The notes below the pieces were generated by a model. The model was not told where the DNA came from. It did no database searches and saw only the letters and a list, made by a program, of their open reading frames with translations. The position numbers and the translations under genes were made by a program. A stretch of DNA of 64,000 nucleotides. Origin: Saccharum officinarum (lineage: Eukaryota; Streptophyta; Magnoliopsida; Poales; Poaceae). Below are positions 1 through 11,179 of the stretch, piece after piece (position 1 is the first letter of the stretch; every line of letters starts with the position of its first letter). The DNA lies in assembly GCA_020631735.1 (NCBI GenBank), contig CM036215.1, forward strand, positions 16,332,346-16,396,345, in the 5' to 3' direction.

Positions 1-217
1 CGGGAGACAAGAGACACAATATTTTTGTTCACCCGGTGTTCACTTGTGCACCGACAAGCTACGTCACCGGTTGTGTCGACCAACACTTAGATGGTTTCTC
101 GATGTGACCCTCAAGTCACTTGCCCTCAAGGCATACCCACAAGGCACCGCAAGACACCACTCTCAAGTGAGGTAACTCAATGACACGCGCAATGTATTAG
201 AGTTGCTTTTGGCACTC
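1..217 (-). repeat. LTR fragment of a Sirevirus-type element
   Basis: This stretch is the reverse complement of about 21010-21240, which lies inside the LTR annotated at 19428-21555, with scattered substitutions and small indels. It is therefore a piece of a second copy of that LTR family in the opposite orientation. It is cut on the left by the window edge and on the right by the N gap, so neither LTR end nor a target-site duplication can be seen. Confidence 0.85.
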
Positions 218-317
218 NNNNNNNNNNNNNNNNNNNNNNNNNNNNNNNNNNNNNNNNNNNNNNNNNNNNNNNNNNNNNNNNNNNNNNNNNNNNNNNNNNN
301 NNNNNNNNNNNNNNNNN
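218..317. other. Assembly gap of exactly 100 N
   Basis: One hundred consecutive N. The round size suggests a scaffolding placeholder rather than a measured gap. The LTR on its left and the Sirevirus sequence on its right belong to different repeat families in opposite orientations, so adjacency is not established. Confidence 0.95.
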
Positions 318-390
318 GCTCGTCGGCGATTTCGGGGAATCTCGCGATCTAGGTCATCTCTTCTTGTCACCGTCGGCTCGTCGATCCGAG

Positions 391-503
391 GTAGCTTCGC
401 CTTTTCGATTCACATCGTATCTCATATGCTAGCTATCTCTAGGGTTTCGTACCTTTTAGTTGTATATGGTCTTATAGTAGATCTCTCTATTCCGTCGTTG
501 CAG
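391..503 (+). other. Candidate intron in the leader of the env-like gene, copy 1
   Basis: A 113-bp stretch bounded by GAG|GTAGCT at the 5' side and a pyrimidine-rich CGTTGCAG|CGAG at the 3' side, between the GC-rich leader and the env-like ORF. The same boundaries occur at 38574-38683 on the minus strand in copy 2 although the sequence between has diverged. In both copies the ORF start lies about 120-130 bp after the acceptor. Splicing is inferred; no transcript evidence is available. Confidence 0.5.
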
Positions 504-632
504 CGAGTCTGTCCGTGTGTCGGGTGAGATCAGTTTGCTGAATCCGAGGCCAAGCCTGCGGATACGGATTGAGGCCAAGCCTCTCGAGTGACAGTTCACC
601 ATCTTTCAGAGGTTTTCAGTTAGTTTGTCAGC

Positions 633-3115
633 ATGGTGCGTTGCAAGAACGCCGGTGGTGCTCCTGGTGACGGGGACGACAGTCCTCCTCGTCGGTCTGA
701 GATTGCACATGGGAAGCGTGTCAAGATCTTGGCCAGAAAGAAGAAGAAGACACTTACAGAGGCAGAGATTGCTCAGGCCGTGGCAGATGCAGCAGAGCAG
801 GCAGAGAGAGGTGGCAGGAGCAGTGGCATACGTATAGGTGAGCGTCGCTTTCATCTAGAAGGTCGACAGCTCGGCACAGAGGCCACTGAGGGTACTGAGG
901 ATACTGGAGCTACAGAGGGCATGTCAGTTGATCCACCTCCAGAGGCCACAGAGGCTCCAGAGGCCACAGAGGCTCCAGAGGCTACAGAGGACACAGAGGA
1001 GCAGCCAGCTCAGTCTCCACCACGTCGCCGCTCCACACGCGCACGTACTCAGGTGACTCCTAGGCCAGAGGGCCAGCGTCGTGGAGCACGTCCTCCTCCC
1101 AGAGCTAGAGGTTCACCCCGGTCGAGCACTTTGACTTGAGGGGTGCTACAGCACGTCAGGTGCAGGGGTTGAGGTTCGTGGAGGTCAGTCGGTGGTTTCC
1201 ACCTGTGAGGGATCCCAGAGCTTCAGAAGGCTTCTATACCCCACTTTAGGAGGATTTCTACAGGGCTCTAGTTGACAGCGGTATTGCTTTCCGACCACAG
1301 AGGGTCTGTCGACTTGAGTCACTAGTTGAGGTTGTGGGAGAACAGCTACGTCCGCACCTGTCCTTTCTGCCAGGCTTGTCAGATCTTCTTGGACGGACAG
1401 GTGCATACTGCGGCACATGGGTCAGAGAGTTTTATGCTTCACTATGGATTGATCCTGCCCATGATTTCATTCACTTTGCATTCCGAGGCCGCGATCACCG
1501 TTTATACAGCACCAGAGTGCGGGAGATTCTCAGACTCCCAGCTTCCAACACGAAGATACATCAGCTGTGTTTTGGTCAGACTCCTCCACCGAGACGCCCT
1601 CACGGCGGAGCAGTGCCACCTACAGACTTGGTTCGACCCTGCTTCTGTGAGCCTTTTGGCGAAGGGTCTCGTCGCACGCCTGCCAGTTTGACTCCTCTTG
1701 TCAGAGTTCTGGATGCTATAGTCAGACGCACTCTACTTCCCAGACTTGGCTACAGAGAGGGACTGACTCGGATGCAGCTATGGGTTGTTCACCACCTCCT
1801 CTCACAGACACAGTTTGACATTTGGGATCTCATACTTAGCGAGATGGAGGACACCATAGCTGAGGGGTTTAAGGGTAATCGTCAGCTGCCCTATGCACAC
1901 TGGATCTGCTTCATCATTAGATCTTCCATCCAGTTACCAGCAGAGATCCGAGCTGAGATATCAGATACGACTACTGCTTTCCCTGAGTATGATATCCGTC
2001 AGCTTTGGGCTTCAGTCACCAGAGATCAGGCCCTAGTGCCAGGACAGCGTGTGCGACCTGATGTTCCTGAGACAGCAGCTGAGCAGGACGCCACAGTTGA
2101 TGAGCTTGCAGAGGCAGAGCTTGCCAATCTTGACGCTCAGCCTGCTGATCTTCCTGAGGATGTGACATCTGACAGCACTGATGAGGACTACCAGCCCATC
2201 CCCAGGTACCGGTCTCCTCGGTCTCACGACCACGAGGTCGGTGGCTCTGGTTCAGCCTCCCGCACAGACCCAGCCATGGTGGCCATACTTGAGAGGTTGA
2301 CCCAGGCACAGGAGCAGCAGCAACAACAGATACAGCGACAGGCTCAGGACACAGCAGCAGCACTTGCACAGATTCAGGCTCGTCAGGACGAGTTTCAGCG
2401 TCAGCAGCTTGAGATCCAGAGGCAGCAGGTTGAAATGCAGCGACAGCAGTACGAGATTCAACGACAGACTGCAGCTAGTCAGCAGCAGTACTTGGACCTC
2501 CTGCGCCACCTAGTCACTGTTGGGGTTCCTCCGCCTGCTTCTGTCCTGACTTCTGCTTTACAATCCAGTGATCCATCGAGTCAGGGGCAGCCGGGTTTCC
2601 AGTTCACATCTCCACAGCAGCAGATTCCCCAGTCTTTCCAGTCCCCGAGCTTCACGCCTATTCACACGGGGTTTACACCTTCAGACCAGCCTCGCCCTCA
2701 CCTCCTGACAGGCACACCCTTCGGTGATTACAGTGCTACCTACAGCGAGTTGACTGGTCAGCCGACGCCCTCGCACACTACCTTTGCTACTTCTTCAGGG
2801 TTGTCAGCTTCAGAGGCAGCTATTCCTCCAGTGACAGGGACTAGTACTACAGAGACTCTACCTCCGTCAGTTGCCTCGACAGATCCTCCTGCTATTGGCT
2901 CGCTACAGGCTCAGGTCACTCGGACGGATCCTCTTATTGCTACTACGACAGTACCTGTTCCTGCCGTTCAGACCCAGACAGTTACACAGCCACATGCTTC
3001 TTCAGAGGGTCAGCCAGATAGCTTAGATTCCGAGGGAGATTCTCTACACTTCATGATTACTCCGCGCACCTTGGCACCCGACACGACTCCGTCTGTCCCC
3101 CCATCAGATCCTTAG
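633..3115 (+). pseudogene. Sirevirus env-like ORF (putative plant transposon protein type), copy 1, broken
   Basis: Extra ORF downstream of pol in Sirevirus elements, often called env-like; its function is unknown. ATG at 633 and stop at 3113-3115 give roughly 825 codons. The N-terminal part (633-1139) has a basic cluster, GKRVKILARKKKKT, that looks like a nuclear localisation signal, then acidic Glu/Ala/Thr/Pro repeats. The central part (about 1334-2230) is the conserved domain. A glutamine-rich coiled coil follows (about 2280-2500), then a Pro/Ser/Thr-rich tail. I see no signal peptide and no membrane segment. There are two breaks: loss of one C in a C-run near 1114-1119 relative to copy 2, which shifts frame, and a TAG at 1247-1249 where copy 2 has CAG. 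After these, 1250-3115 stays open. Confidence 0.8.
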
Positions 3116-3552
3116 ATTAGTTTTTTGGCGCTTGATGCCAAAGGGGGAGAGAGAGAGTAGTTTCAGGGGGAGTTTTTGAGAGAGGTTTTTCGTTTTTCTT
3201 GTGTGCTACATTCATGCATCATGTTTACTTTTCAGTCATTGCATTCGTGTGACATGTCGTCGTGTGATAAATCTTGAGTCTTAATGTTTTATCCAGTCAC
3301 ATTGTTAACACTTGTCACCTTTTTTAATTATAGCTCTAAGGTTGTGCTTACGTGCCTTACTCCGATTTCTTATGAGCTATATCTGTATGTGTACTAACGT
3401 TCTTTGTCTTATCTTATGAGTACACTCTTTTGGCTTGGTGCACATAAGCAATTCCTAACCCCTTGTGCTTATTGCTTTTTGCTTATGTGAACCATGCATG
3501 CTCGAAAACCTCAACTCCAATCTTTCATATCTTAGTGTTGTCATCAATCACC

Positions 3553-3565
3553 AAAAAGGGGAGAT
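3553..3565 (+). other. Polypurine tract of Sirevirus copy 1
   Basis: The purine run AAAAAGGGGAGA plus one T sits directly before the LTR start TGAAAGC, where plus-strand DNA synthesis is primed in LTR retrotransposons. The equivalent tract in copy 2 lies on the minus strand next to 35514. Confidence 0.85.
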
Positions 3566-5173
3566 TGAAAGCATCTAGGCCCCGAGGTTTGGTTTTGGCA
3601 ATTGATGACAACGCTTTATTACCATGACTAACGTGTGTTTTGAAGAAACTTTGGTAAGTTAGGTCATGGAGGTTTTAACTGCTTTGGGCACCATGGTATT
3701 CATGCCCCTTGATGGAAATCGTTTCGGTTTTCAAAAGAGTGACGTCAAGATTAAGGACGGTTAGTTCCGGATGTCGAGGAGTTGAGAGACATTTGGAATA
3801 GTCGTTAGGATCTTCGTTTTTCTCTTTTGGTCGTACTATAAAGGGGGGCATGAGTGGGTAGCTTGACCTAGGCGAGTCCTATGTTTAGGTGTGGTGCACA
3901 CTTGTTAAACTTGGCGCTAGGCAGCTCTAGAATAGCTCAAAGTTCAGTTGGAAGCAACTTGGTTCAAGTTGTGACGCGTTTCGGAGAGTTTCGAGTTGTT
4001 TTCCCATGACCGGACGCGGTCCTCGGCATGACCGGACGCGTCCGGTCAGTATAGTTCCGCGGCTAGGATTTCAGTTCTGAACACCGGACGCGGTCCTCGC
4101 GAGGACCGGACACGGTGGTCAGAAGTCGACACGTGTCACTTGAGGGAACACCCGATCGGACGCGACCTGGGTGTGATCGGCGCGTCCGGTCACAGTCCAG
4201 TAAGGTCCAGTGACGACCGGACGCGTCCGGTCATCACCAATCGGACGCGGTCACGCGTTCGGTGCGAGTACAGTATGCTCTCTGCACGATCGGACGCGTC
4301 CGGTCACCCCTGACCGGTGCGTCCGGTCACTCAGTTGTTTTTCGGTTTTCGACCGTTACGAGCGACCGGCGCGTTCGGTCAGTTCGACCGGCGCGTCCGG
4401 TCAGCTCGTGTTTTGCTGAGTCAGCAGGTAACGGTTTGTTTTGTCTGTGGGGTGTATAAATACATCCCCACCACCTCTTTTAGAGGTCTCTTGCTCATTT
4501 GATCAGCTGATAAACACCTTTGAAGTGCAAGGGAGTGCAAGAGCACTAGTGAGGATAGAGATTTGAGAATCAAAGCTTGAGAGTTCCTCACTAGCGATTA
4601 GAGAGTAGCAAGTGTGCATCCACTTTCTCATTTGGGCTCGTAGTGGTCAAGTGAGAGTTCTAGCTTGTTACTCTTGGTGATCGCCATCACCTAGACGGCT
4701 TGGTGGTGATTGGGAGTTCGGTGATCATCCGGCGGAGCTTGTGGATGACCCAACTCATCTTGTGAGCGGTTGTGGGTGATTCACCGCGACGGAGTGTCAA
4801 AGAATCAACCCGTAGAGAGCACTTGATCCTTGCGCGGATCAAGGGGGAGCTACACCCTTGCGCGGGTGCTCCAACGAGGACTAGTGGGGAGTGGCGACTC
4901 TTCGATACCTCGAAAAAACATCGCCGTGTTCCTTGCCCCTTTACATTCAAGCATTTACATTCTCGTATTTACTTTCATTGCTTGTTTACATTCCTAGACT
5001 TGCCATGCTAGACTAGGTTTGGAAACTAGGGTGCAAAACTTTGTATCGGTAGACTCTCTAGGAACACAAGTAGACACTAGGGGTGAATTCTGGCTTGTAG
5101 GATTTATTTCTTGCATTTAATTTTTAGAAAAGCCCAATTCACCCCCCCCCTCTTGGGCATCTTGATCCTTTCA
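3566..5173 (+). repeat. 3' LTR of Sirevirus copy 1 (1608 bp)
   Basis: Begins TGAAAGCATCTAGG and ends ATCCTTTCA, with TG...CA termini that match both LTRs of copy 2 (33931-35514 and 45701-47234). It carries a dense palindrome array (about 4005-4400) and a TATA-like TATAAATA at 4455-4462, the likely promoter core. Short ORFs inside it come from the GC-rich array and are not genes. Confidence 0.95.
4005..4400 (+). promoter_or_regulatory. Array of GACCGGACGCGTCCGGTC palindromes upstream of the LTR TATA box
   Basis: Perfect 18-bp palindromes at 4030-4047 and 4215-4232, with many half-sites and one- or two-mismatch versions between them. The array ends about 55 bp before TATAAATA at 4455. Dense palindromic arrays in the LTR upstream of the promoter are a known Sirevirus hallmark; the role as protein-binding sites is inferred. 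Confidence 0.7.
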
Positions 5174-6792
5174 CCTTCTTGGTTAACTAACGATACTTCC
5201 TTAGTGGCACAACTAATAACTCCATTGTGTCGTGTTAACCAATCCATTCCAAGGATAACATCTATTCCTTTAGACTTGAGCACTACTAAGTCTGCTAGGA
5301 AAACTACCCCACTTAAGATGATCCTTACATTTAAACAACCTAGATGACATTTGATGTCAGACCCAGGTGTTTGGGTTATTAGGGGTAACTTCAGTAGTAC
5401 TGTGGGAATTTCATGCTTCTCAGCAAAACTTGATGATATGAATAAATGTGATGCTCTAGAATCAAACAATACTGTTGCAAGTACTGAATTGACTAAGAAC
5501 TCACCAAGTACCACTCCTGAAGCAGTCTGAGCATCCTGAGCATGAATGTGGTTGACACGAGCTCGGCCATAGGATTGCTGAGGTTGCTTCACCATCTGGC
5601 TGTTGTTGGTGGTGTTGGTGTTGTTGCGAGGAAAACCACGGTTGGCTCTAGACACTGCAGGTCTTGGTCCATTAACAGTGTGGGACTGGGTGGACACTGC
5701 TGGGTTGTTCTTATAAGGAAAGTTGGCAATGTAGTGTCCAATCTCATGGCAATGAAAGCATGCTTTGCCATTGTTGGTGACTTGACCGATGCTGTTTTGT
5801 TGGGTCTTGCCATAAATCTGATTCTGATAAGTTGTCTTGGGCTGATATGATGGCTGCATCTGGTTAGAGGCACTGGCAGGAGAGCGAAACTGCATTGGGG
5901 CTTGAGTTCGTTGGCTTGGTTGGCTAAATGTTTTCTACCTCTGTGATCTAACTTCTTGTTGAACTTTGCGCTCTAAGAACTTGCGCTTGTTCTCCTTTCT
6001 TTCTTTAGTTTTGGCCACATCAGTTAGAATGGTTCGGTTCATCAAGGTGTTGAAGTCTGGATAGATCTGTGGGGTCATAAGAGTCCTCAACTCATAGGTC
6101 AGTCTTTCTATGAACTTTGTCTGCTTCTTGGCATCAGTGTTGACTAATTCTGGGCCATAGCGAGATAACTCAGTGAACTGAAAGATGTATTCACTCAGAG
6201 TTTTACTTTCTTGCTTCAAGTTGCGAAATTCATCAGCCTTCAACTTCATGATTCCATCTGGAATGTGGTACCGATAGAATTCTTCCACAAATTCTTGCCA
6301 TGTGATAGTGTTGGCATTGTCCACAGCTCCACTATAGGCTTCCCACCATGAAAGAGCGACTCCTGTCAGCTGGTGAGTTGCTAACAGAACTCTATCCCTT
6401 CCATTGTAGTGGATTATGTCTAACTTCCTTTCAATGACCTTAAGTCAATCATCTGCTTCCATGGGGTTGTCAGATCCAGCAAAGGTGGGTGGCTTAAGCC
6501 TCATGAACTCAGTCATTTTGTCCTGGACTCTAGCTCCACGGTTGTTCCTAGGGCGGTTCATGCCTTGGGCTAAAGTCTCCAAAAGGCGGGTTTGAGTTGC
6601 CATGACTTGTGCTAAGTCAATTGCTAGAGGAGGGGGCAACTCATCTTCTCTATTATGGTTCCCAGTCTGACTCACTTTATCTTCACGGACACCATCAACA
6701 TTTGCATTGGCTTGACTATCAAATGGATTTTGACTTTGCCTGTTAGCTACACGGCCACTTGGTTGGGAGCGAGTAGCTAGCTTGGGAGGCAT
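5174..6792 (-). pseudogene. Gypsy gag-protease ORF, broken and truncated
   Basis: One reading frame from ATG at 6792 to the Sirevirus junction. The N-terminal part (6792-6445) ends in the PPTFAG motif. The retrotransposon gag domain (6444-5935) contains WQEFVEEF and a LKQ..KTLSEY segment typical of plant gypsy gag. The CX2CX4HX4C zinc knuckle near 5755 has lost its last cysteine (Phe instead). The aspartic protease follows, but its usual D-S-G-A active site reads D-S-R-A, with the Arg codon at 5455-5457. In-frame stops lie at 6445-6447 (TGA where TGG is expected) and 5935-5937 (TAG). The last about 20 residues before 5104 are Sirevirus LTR read-through, not gypsy. Confidence 0.85.
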
Positions 6793-7151
6793 CTGTTGGT
6801 TGAGATTAGGAGGAAAGCATTAGATAAGTGTTAGATCTATTGAGTGATGTTTTGTTTATTAAGACGATATATTTTTTTAAAAAAATGCAAGTTTTTAAGA
6901 CTTGCTATCCCGTAAGGGAACACACATAGAGCACTCAATTAGCACAACCAACAAGCACAAATATATATTTTGAATAGGAGGGTGGTTTACAACATAATAA
7001 AAATATGTGTGCTACAATACGATTCATCTCCTTTGGGGCAAACAAATGTGAAGTAAACTTCACTTCCCCAAGACAAAAGGAGGAACTGGGTACAACTAAT
7101 ATTCAACTTTCTCGAACTGAATGGCTTCATTCCCTTGGTGTTTGAGAAGGA

Positions 7152-8063
7152 TCATTCTTTCGTCATCTGTGGTTCTTCCTTCGGAATAAGAGATGGGTCG
7201 CCACCATCTTTTGGTGGTGGCTGGCTGAGGATGGAGATTTCTTCTTCCTTAGGCTCCAACTCCGAAGCTTCATGAGAGGTTGCTGTGGGTGGGGGAGCTG
7301 ATGGTCCTTCAATAGCCAGTCTATTTCCTATCTTTAGGGGCATGGTTGGGATCCCTTCCAAGATTATGGGCTCTTGGTCTTCTAGATCTAGCATTCTTCT
7401 CTTGGCCCTGGTGACAAGGTAGTCATCCTTCAACTCCTGGGCATGACGATCCTCAGCTTCCTTCATGGCTTTAGAAATGGCAGTTTCACGACTCTCGGCT
7501 GCAGCTGCTTAGGCCTGAGCTTCTGCAAGTTGCACATGCAGCTTTCTAACCAAGATCTCAGCTTCTTTTGCACGGTGGATGCACTTCTTCAACTCTGAGG
7601 CCTGTTTATCATATTGCTCGTCCAGAGCAAGTAGGTATGTGGTCGTGAATACCACAGTTGGGTCACCCTCGAGGGAATAACGTCCCTGCAAGATGTCCAT
7701 GTGGGTCCTCCAAACTGGCCGATCTCTTTCTCGGGGTGGAAAGAATCTCATGGGTGTACAAGCAAGGGGCTTCTCGTAGGTTTGGCACAGGTACCTCAAG
7801 GCTTTACGGGCGGCAGCTTGATATGTATCTGCAAACCAAAATCCGGTTGTAGTTATACTCCATGCTTCAGCTATGTCAGGGAAGTCTTCACTTTTCCCGA
7901 CATACACGGTAACTTCACACCGTTCTGTTTCATGCTCTATGTATTTTCTGCCTTCATATTCTGAGAGACCCTTGATTCCAAGCCTTTGCATGGTAGCATA
8001 TAAGAGCTTAGGAAAGCCTTCGACATTTAGACAATAGCTACTGGTCCAAACTCTTTCTGCCAT
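7152..8063 (-). pseudogene. Pre-gag ORF of the gypsy element, unknown function, one internal stop
   Basis: ATG at 8063 opens a frame of about 300 codons that runs to 7152, interrupted once by TAA at 7509-7511. The first part (starting MAERVWTSSY) looks globular with several aromatic residues; the second is Glu/Lys-rich and probably helical or coiled (QASELKKCIHRAKEAE). It lies between the PBS and gag in the same orientation. Extra ORFs in this position occur in several grass gypsy lineages, but I do not recognise a named domain. The single stop fits CAA to TAA. Confidence 0.6.
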
Positions 8064-8187
8064 CTGAGAGAAATAAATAAGAGTATTTTTTTAAAATTGA
8101 GGGGGAGGGTAAGAACTTTTTAGAAAATATTTTTGTATGTAAAATACTGGTCCAGAAAGCCTAAGGTCGCGTCCTATAGCCAACTAC

Positions 8188-8200
8188 GGCTCTGATACCA
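8188..8200 (-). other. Primer-binding site (initiator tRNA-Met) of the gypsy element
   Basis: On the minus strand this reads TGGTATCAGAGCC, complementary to the 3' end of plant initiator tRNA-Met, two bases after the LTR end at 8203. It fixes the element's orientation and the inner edge of its 5' LTR. Confidence 0.9.
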
Positions 8201-8202
8201 CC

Positions 8203-11179
8203 TGAAGATCCCCTGGGTAACCAGGAACTCAAATGTGATACAATACTAGTCCCAGGAGGCTAGTAACACATTTATTACATCAAATAGGTCTCATTGTAGT
8301 AGTCTCGACAAGCGTGGACAATGAAGACATGCCACAATTAAAAGTAACCATAACACAATACAGGTCCAACAGACCCAGAAAGAGGTCTCGCTAATACATA
8401 TCATCTGACGGATCCCAATGCCACAGGCTTAGTTGGGTGCAGACACGACCTTATTCGTACGTCACGTCAGGATTGAAGTCCGGATCTTTCTCTGTTCAAC
8501 AAAGCAAGGGTGAGTACAAAGTACTCAGCAAATCTAACCTTACCCTACGGAATGGGATATCAGTATATGCATATAGATAAATCAAGAATAAGGCTTGGTT
8601 TATTTGCATAAAGCTATCTTTTTACACATGCAGGGTTTCATTTTATAAATACCTTTGCAAAAGACATATATTTTTTTATATATAATAGTATTTCTGAAAA
8701 AGGGGTTGATCACAATTTTAGGTGTTGCTGAACCCTCTGTTCCCGCAACATATGGCAGACAACCATTCATTTCCAAAATCACACTCACTCTTATGTTTTC
8801 ACTCATCCCAACCCATCTAGTTGTTGAAACCAAACCATAACTCGTCCGATACCGTGGACACGTCTATCCGGATAAATTTTACACTCTGCAGAGGTTATAC
8901 ACTTTCCCCACAAGTAGGATATCGTAGTTTAACACCGTCGTGCAAGCACAGATCCATCAAAGTCATTACCCTCCATAGCTAAGTAATGGCGCTCACTACG
9001 GGAACACTAAGGCCACATCTCATAATACAATAATTTACAGAGCTCTTTACATTTTATATAAAATCCATCAATTTTCACATACATCTCTTAGTGTCCCGTT
9101 GCACACCTGCCTCCAGGTGATTGCCATACCAACTAGAGGGATTTAGACTAAGTCTTTTCCATGCAAGGCGAGTGGTTGTACGAAAATGAGTTAGGCAAGA
9201 TGAATCATCAACTCAGTCCTTAATCAAGACAAGGCAGATATCTTCATGCTTAACCACAAAAGGTACAAGCCCCAACACCACGACATCCCACCAAAAGAAC
9301 ACTGATCCGCCCCATCTCTAGGGTAATCACCATCTATAACTTGTTCATTAACCCTTTCATAATACCCACAATTCATTTTCCCAACTCACACAATTTTGCT
9401 TTTAAAATCATTGCATTTGAGAAAAGCATATGATAAGTATCCATGATGAATATCAAGTCCTAAGCATACTAAATAATAATATTTTATCATAGCATATTAT
9501 TTGTTCCTAAGTTTGAACAAGACAATTATCAGGTAATATCTATTCAAGGATGGCTATTCAAACAGGCTTTAGCTAAGCAACGAAATTATTTCGTATGTAT
9601 AATCGTACATGCAATATTTAAAACGGCTTCTACGGGTTGTGTTTAAAAATAAGATCAACATGCATCAAAGGGGAATAGGCTGGACTTGCCTCCGTCGGCG
9701 TCCTCGGCAAATTCCTACTGGCAGTCCGGTTCCTCGGCGTCGAACTCGTGGTACTCGCCTCCGACGTCCTCGTTCTCCGGTTCGTTCACTCCGTCAACTA
9801 ACAAGTGCAACAGACAAACAAGCACAGATAAATAATCACCTAAATTCAAATGAGCTCTAAAAATCATAAAATTTATATGAGAGATAGATCATGATTTAAG
9901 ACGAATTTAGAAAGAATAATATTTGAAAATGGAGTTGGCATGTGGCTCTGCAAGATGGCCGAATTTTAATCACGTGGAAAAGAATAATGCGCGATTAAGG
10001 AATGGGTGCTCACGTGGGCATTTGACTTGGCTGGTAGTGCATGGTATATATTATGCATGTGCTATTTGGATGGAGTTGTAGCTTAGGACCCACACGTCAT
10101 ACACACATGCATGGGAAGGGAGAGAGAAAAGCTAGCAAGGTTCTTCTTCTTGCTTTTTGCATGGACGACACCATGGTTAAGCTCGTGGAGCTCGGGAGCG
10201 GCTCGGCATAGGCAAGGGCAAGGAGGGATGTAAAGAGAAGACCACATGGAGAGTAGGAAGAGCAAGGGGTGCTCATGGGCTGCTCACCTCGTCGTGCGAC
10301 GACGGTCGAGCCCAACTCGTGCGTACGGCCGTATACGGTATACGCGAGGCAAGTGAAGCGAGAGCAGGCAAGTAAGTGGTGAGCTAAGTGTGCTACTATG
10401 GAAGAGCAACCATGCGTGCCTTTTTATAGGCTAAGAAGCAGGGATGTGCTACTGGCTTTCTTGCTTGCCTCCAATGGCAACGCTGTGGTCGGATGCTTGG
10501 GCGGTGCGGCGCGTAGCGAGTAGATGCTTAGAATGCAAATGGACGGTGCCTAACCTTGCATGGTGGTCGGTGCCTAATTTTGCATGGTGGTCGGTGCCTG
10601 ATTTGCATGCATGCATGCATGAGCTATCTGTATGTGTGCATGTGTGGGTGCACTGCTGACACTTGTTTGCTTGTGCTTTGCATGCTGGTGGTATATGCAT
10701 GTTGCCTGTGTGCTTTGTTTGCGTGGTAAATGGTAAAAGTGAATATTGCCTCGGTGGGTGCTTTGTCTTGCTTCATTTGTCGTGTATATACGAATATGTT
10801 GTGGCCATGCATGGAGAAGAAAGATAGAGGAAAAGGTGGGAGGTGGGACCCGCTGTCGTGGCGGCGTGCGAGCTGCCGCAGTCGGCGAGGGGAGGGTCCG
10901 AGCATGGGTGCGTGCTGCGGTGATGGTGGTGGGGTCGGCGCACGCACCGCTGTCGGGGGCATCGGACGAAGCGAGCGAGAGCGGGGAGAAAGATGAGGAA
11001 CGGGTGGGTGATGCCGATACCACGGTGCATGATAAATTGAAGAGAGGTAGTTGGGATGGATATAAGATGGATAAGATTTAGAAGAATATAGAGCTCAAAT
11101 GACTTATAGTTTTTGAAATGCATTTGAAAATAATTTTTAACACGAGTGATTTTTGAATATGTATTTTTGGGATGTTACA
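8203..11179 (-). repeat. Gypsy 5' LTR (2977 bp)
   Basis: On the minus strand it begins TGTAACATCCCAAAAA (11179 inward) and ends ...GATCTTCA at 8203, next to the PBS. It contains no coding sequence I can support. The predicted short ORFs around 9609-11123 are chance frames in its GC-rich parts. A short tandem repeat, about 23 bp and nearly three copies around GGTGCCTAA..TTGCATGGTGGTC, lies at about 10547-10605. Confidence 0.85.

Larger units (their letters stand above)
318..5173 (+). mobile_element. Sirevirus (Ty1/copia) copy 1, 3' portion
   Basis: Plus-strand 3' half of a Sirevirus-like retrotransposon, collinear with the complete minus-strand copy at 33931-47234. In order it holds the end of a GC-rich leader, a candidate intron (391-503), the env-like ORF (633-3115), a spacer, a polypurine tract (3553-3565) and a 3' LTR (3566-5173). 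Gag, pol and the 5' LTR are missing and would lie to the left of the N gap. The 3' end cuts straight into gypsy protease sequence, so this copy inserted into the gypsy element and is younger than it. A TSD cannot be tested without the 5' end. Confidence 0.9.
5174..11179 (-). mobile_element. Ty3/gypsy retrotransposon, 5' part (LTR, pre-gag ORF, gag, protease)
   Basis: On the minus strand, reading right to left: 5' LTR (8203-11179), a primer-binding site for initiator tRNA-Met (8188-8200), a pre-gag ORF, gag with a zinc knuckle, and the start of an aspartic protease. The element is then cut at 5174 by the insertion of Sirevirus copy 1. Reverse transcriptase, integrase and the 3' LTR are absent from the window, presumably beyond the Sirevirus and the N gap. 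Gag plus protease ahead of the missing pol, the zinc-knuckle type and the TGTAACATCCC LTR start support the gypsy assignment. Confidence 0.85.

Noticed and set aside
4210..4502. ORFs in the Sirevirus LTR
   Set aside because: They are translations of the palindrome array and are not conserved in frame between LTR copies.
3566..5173. Reading the palindrome arrays as a CRISPR array
   Set aside because: Repeats are variable in length and spacing with no unique spacers, in a plant LTR promoter context.
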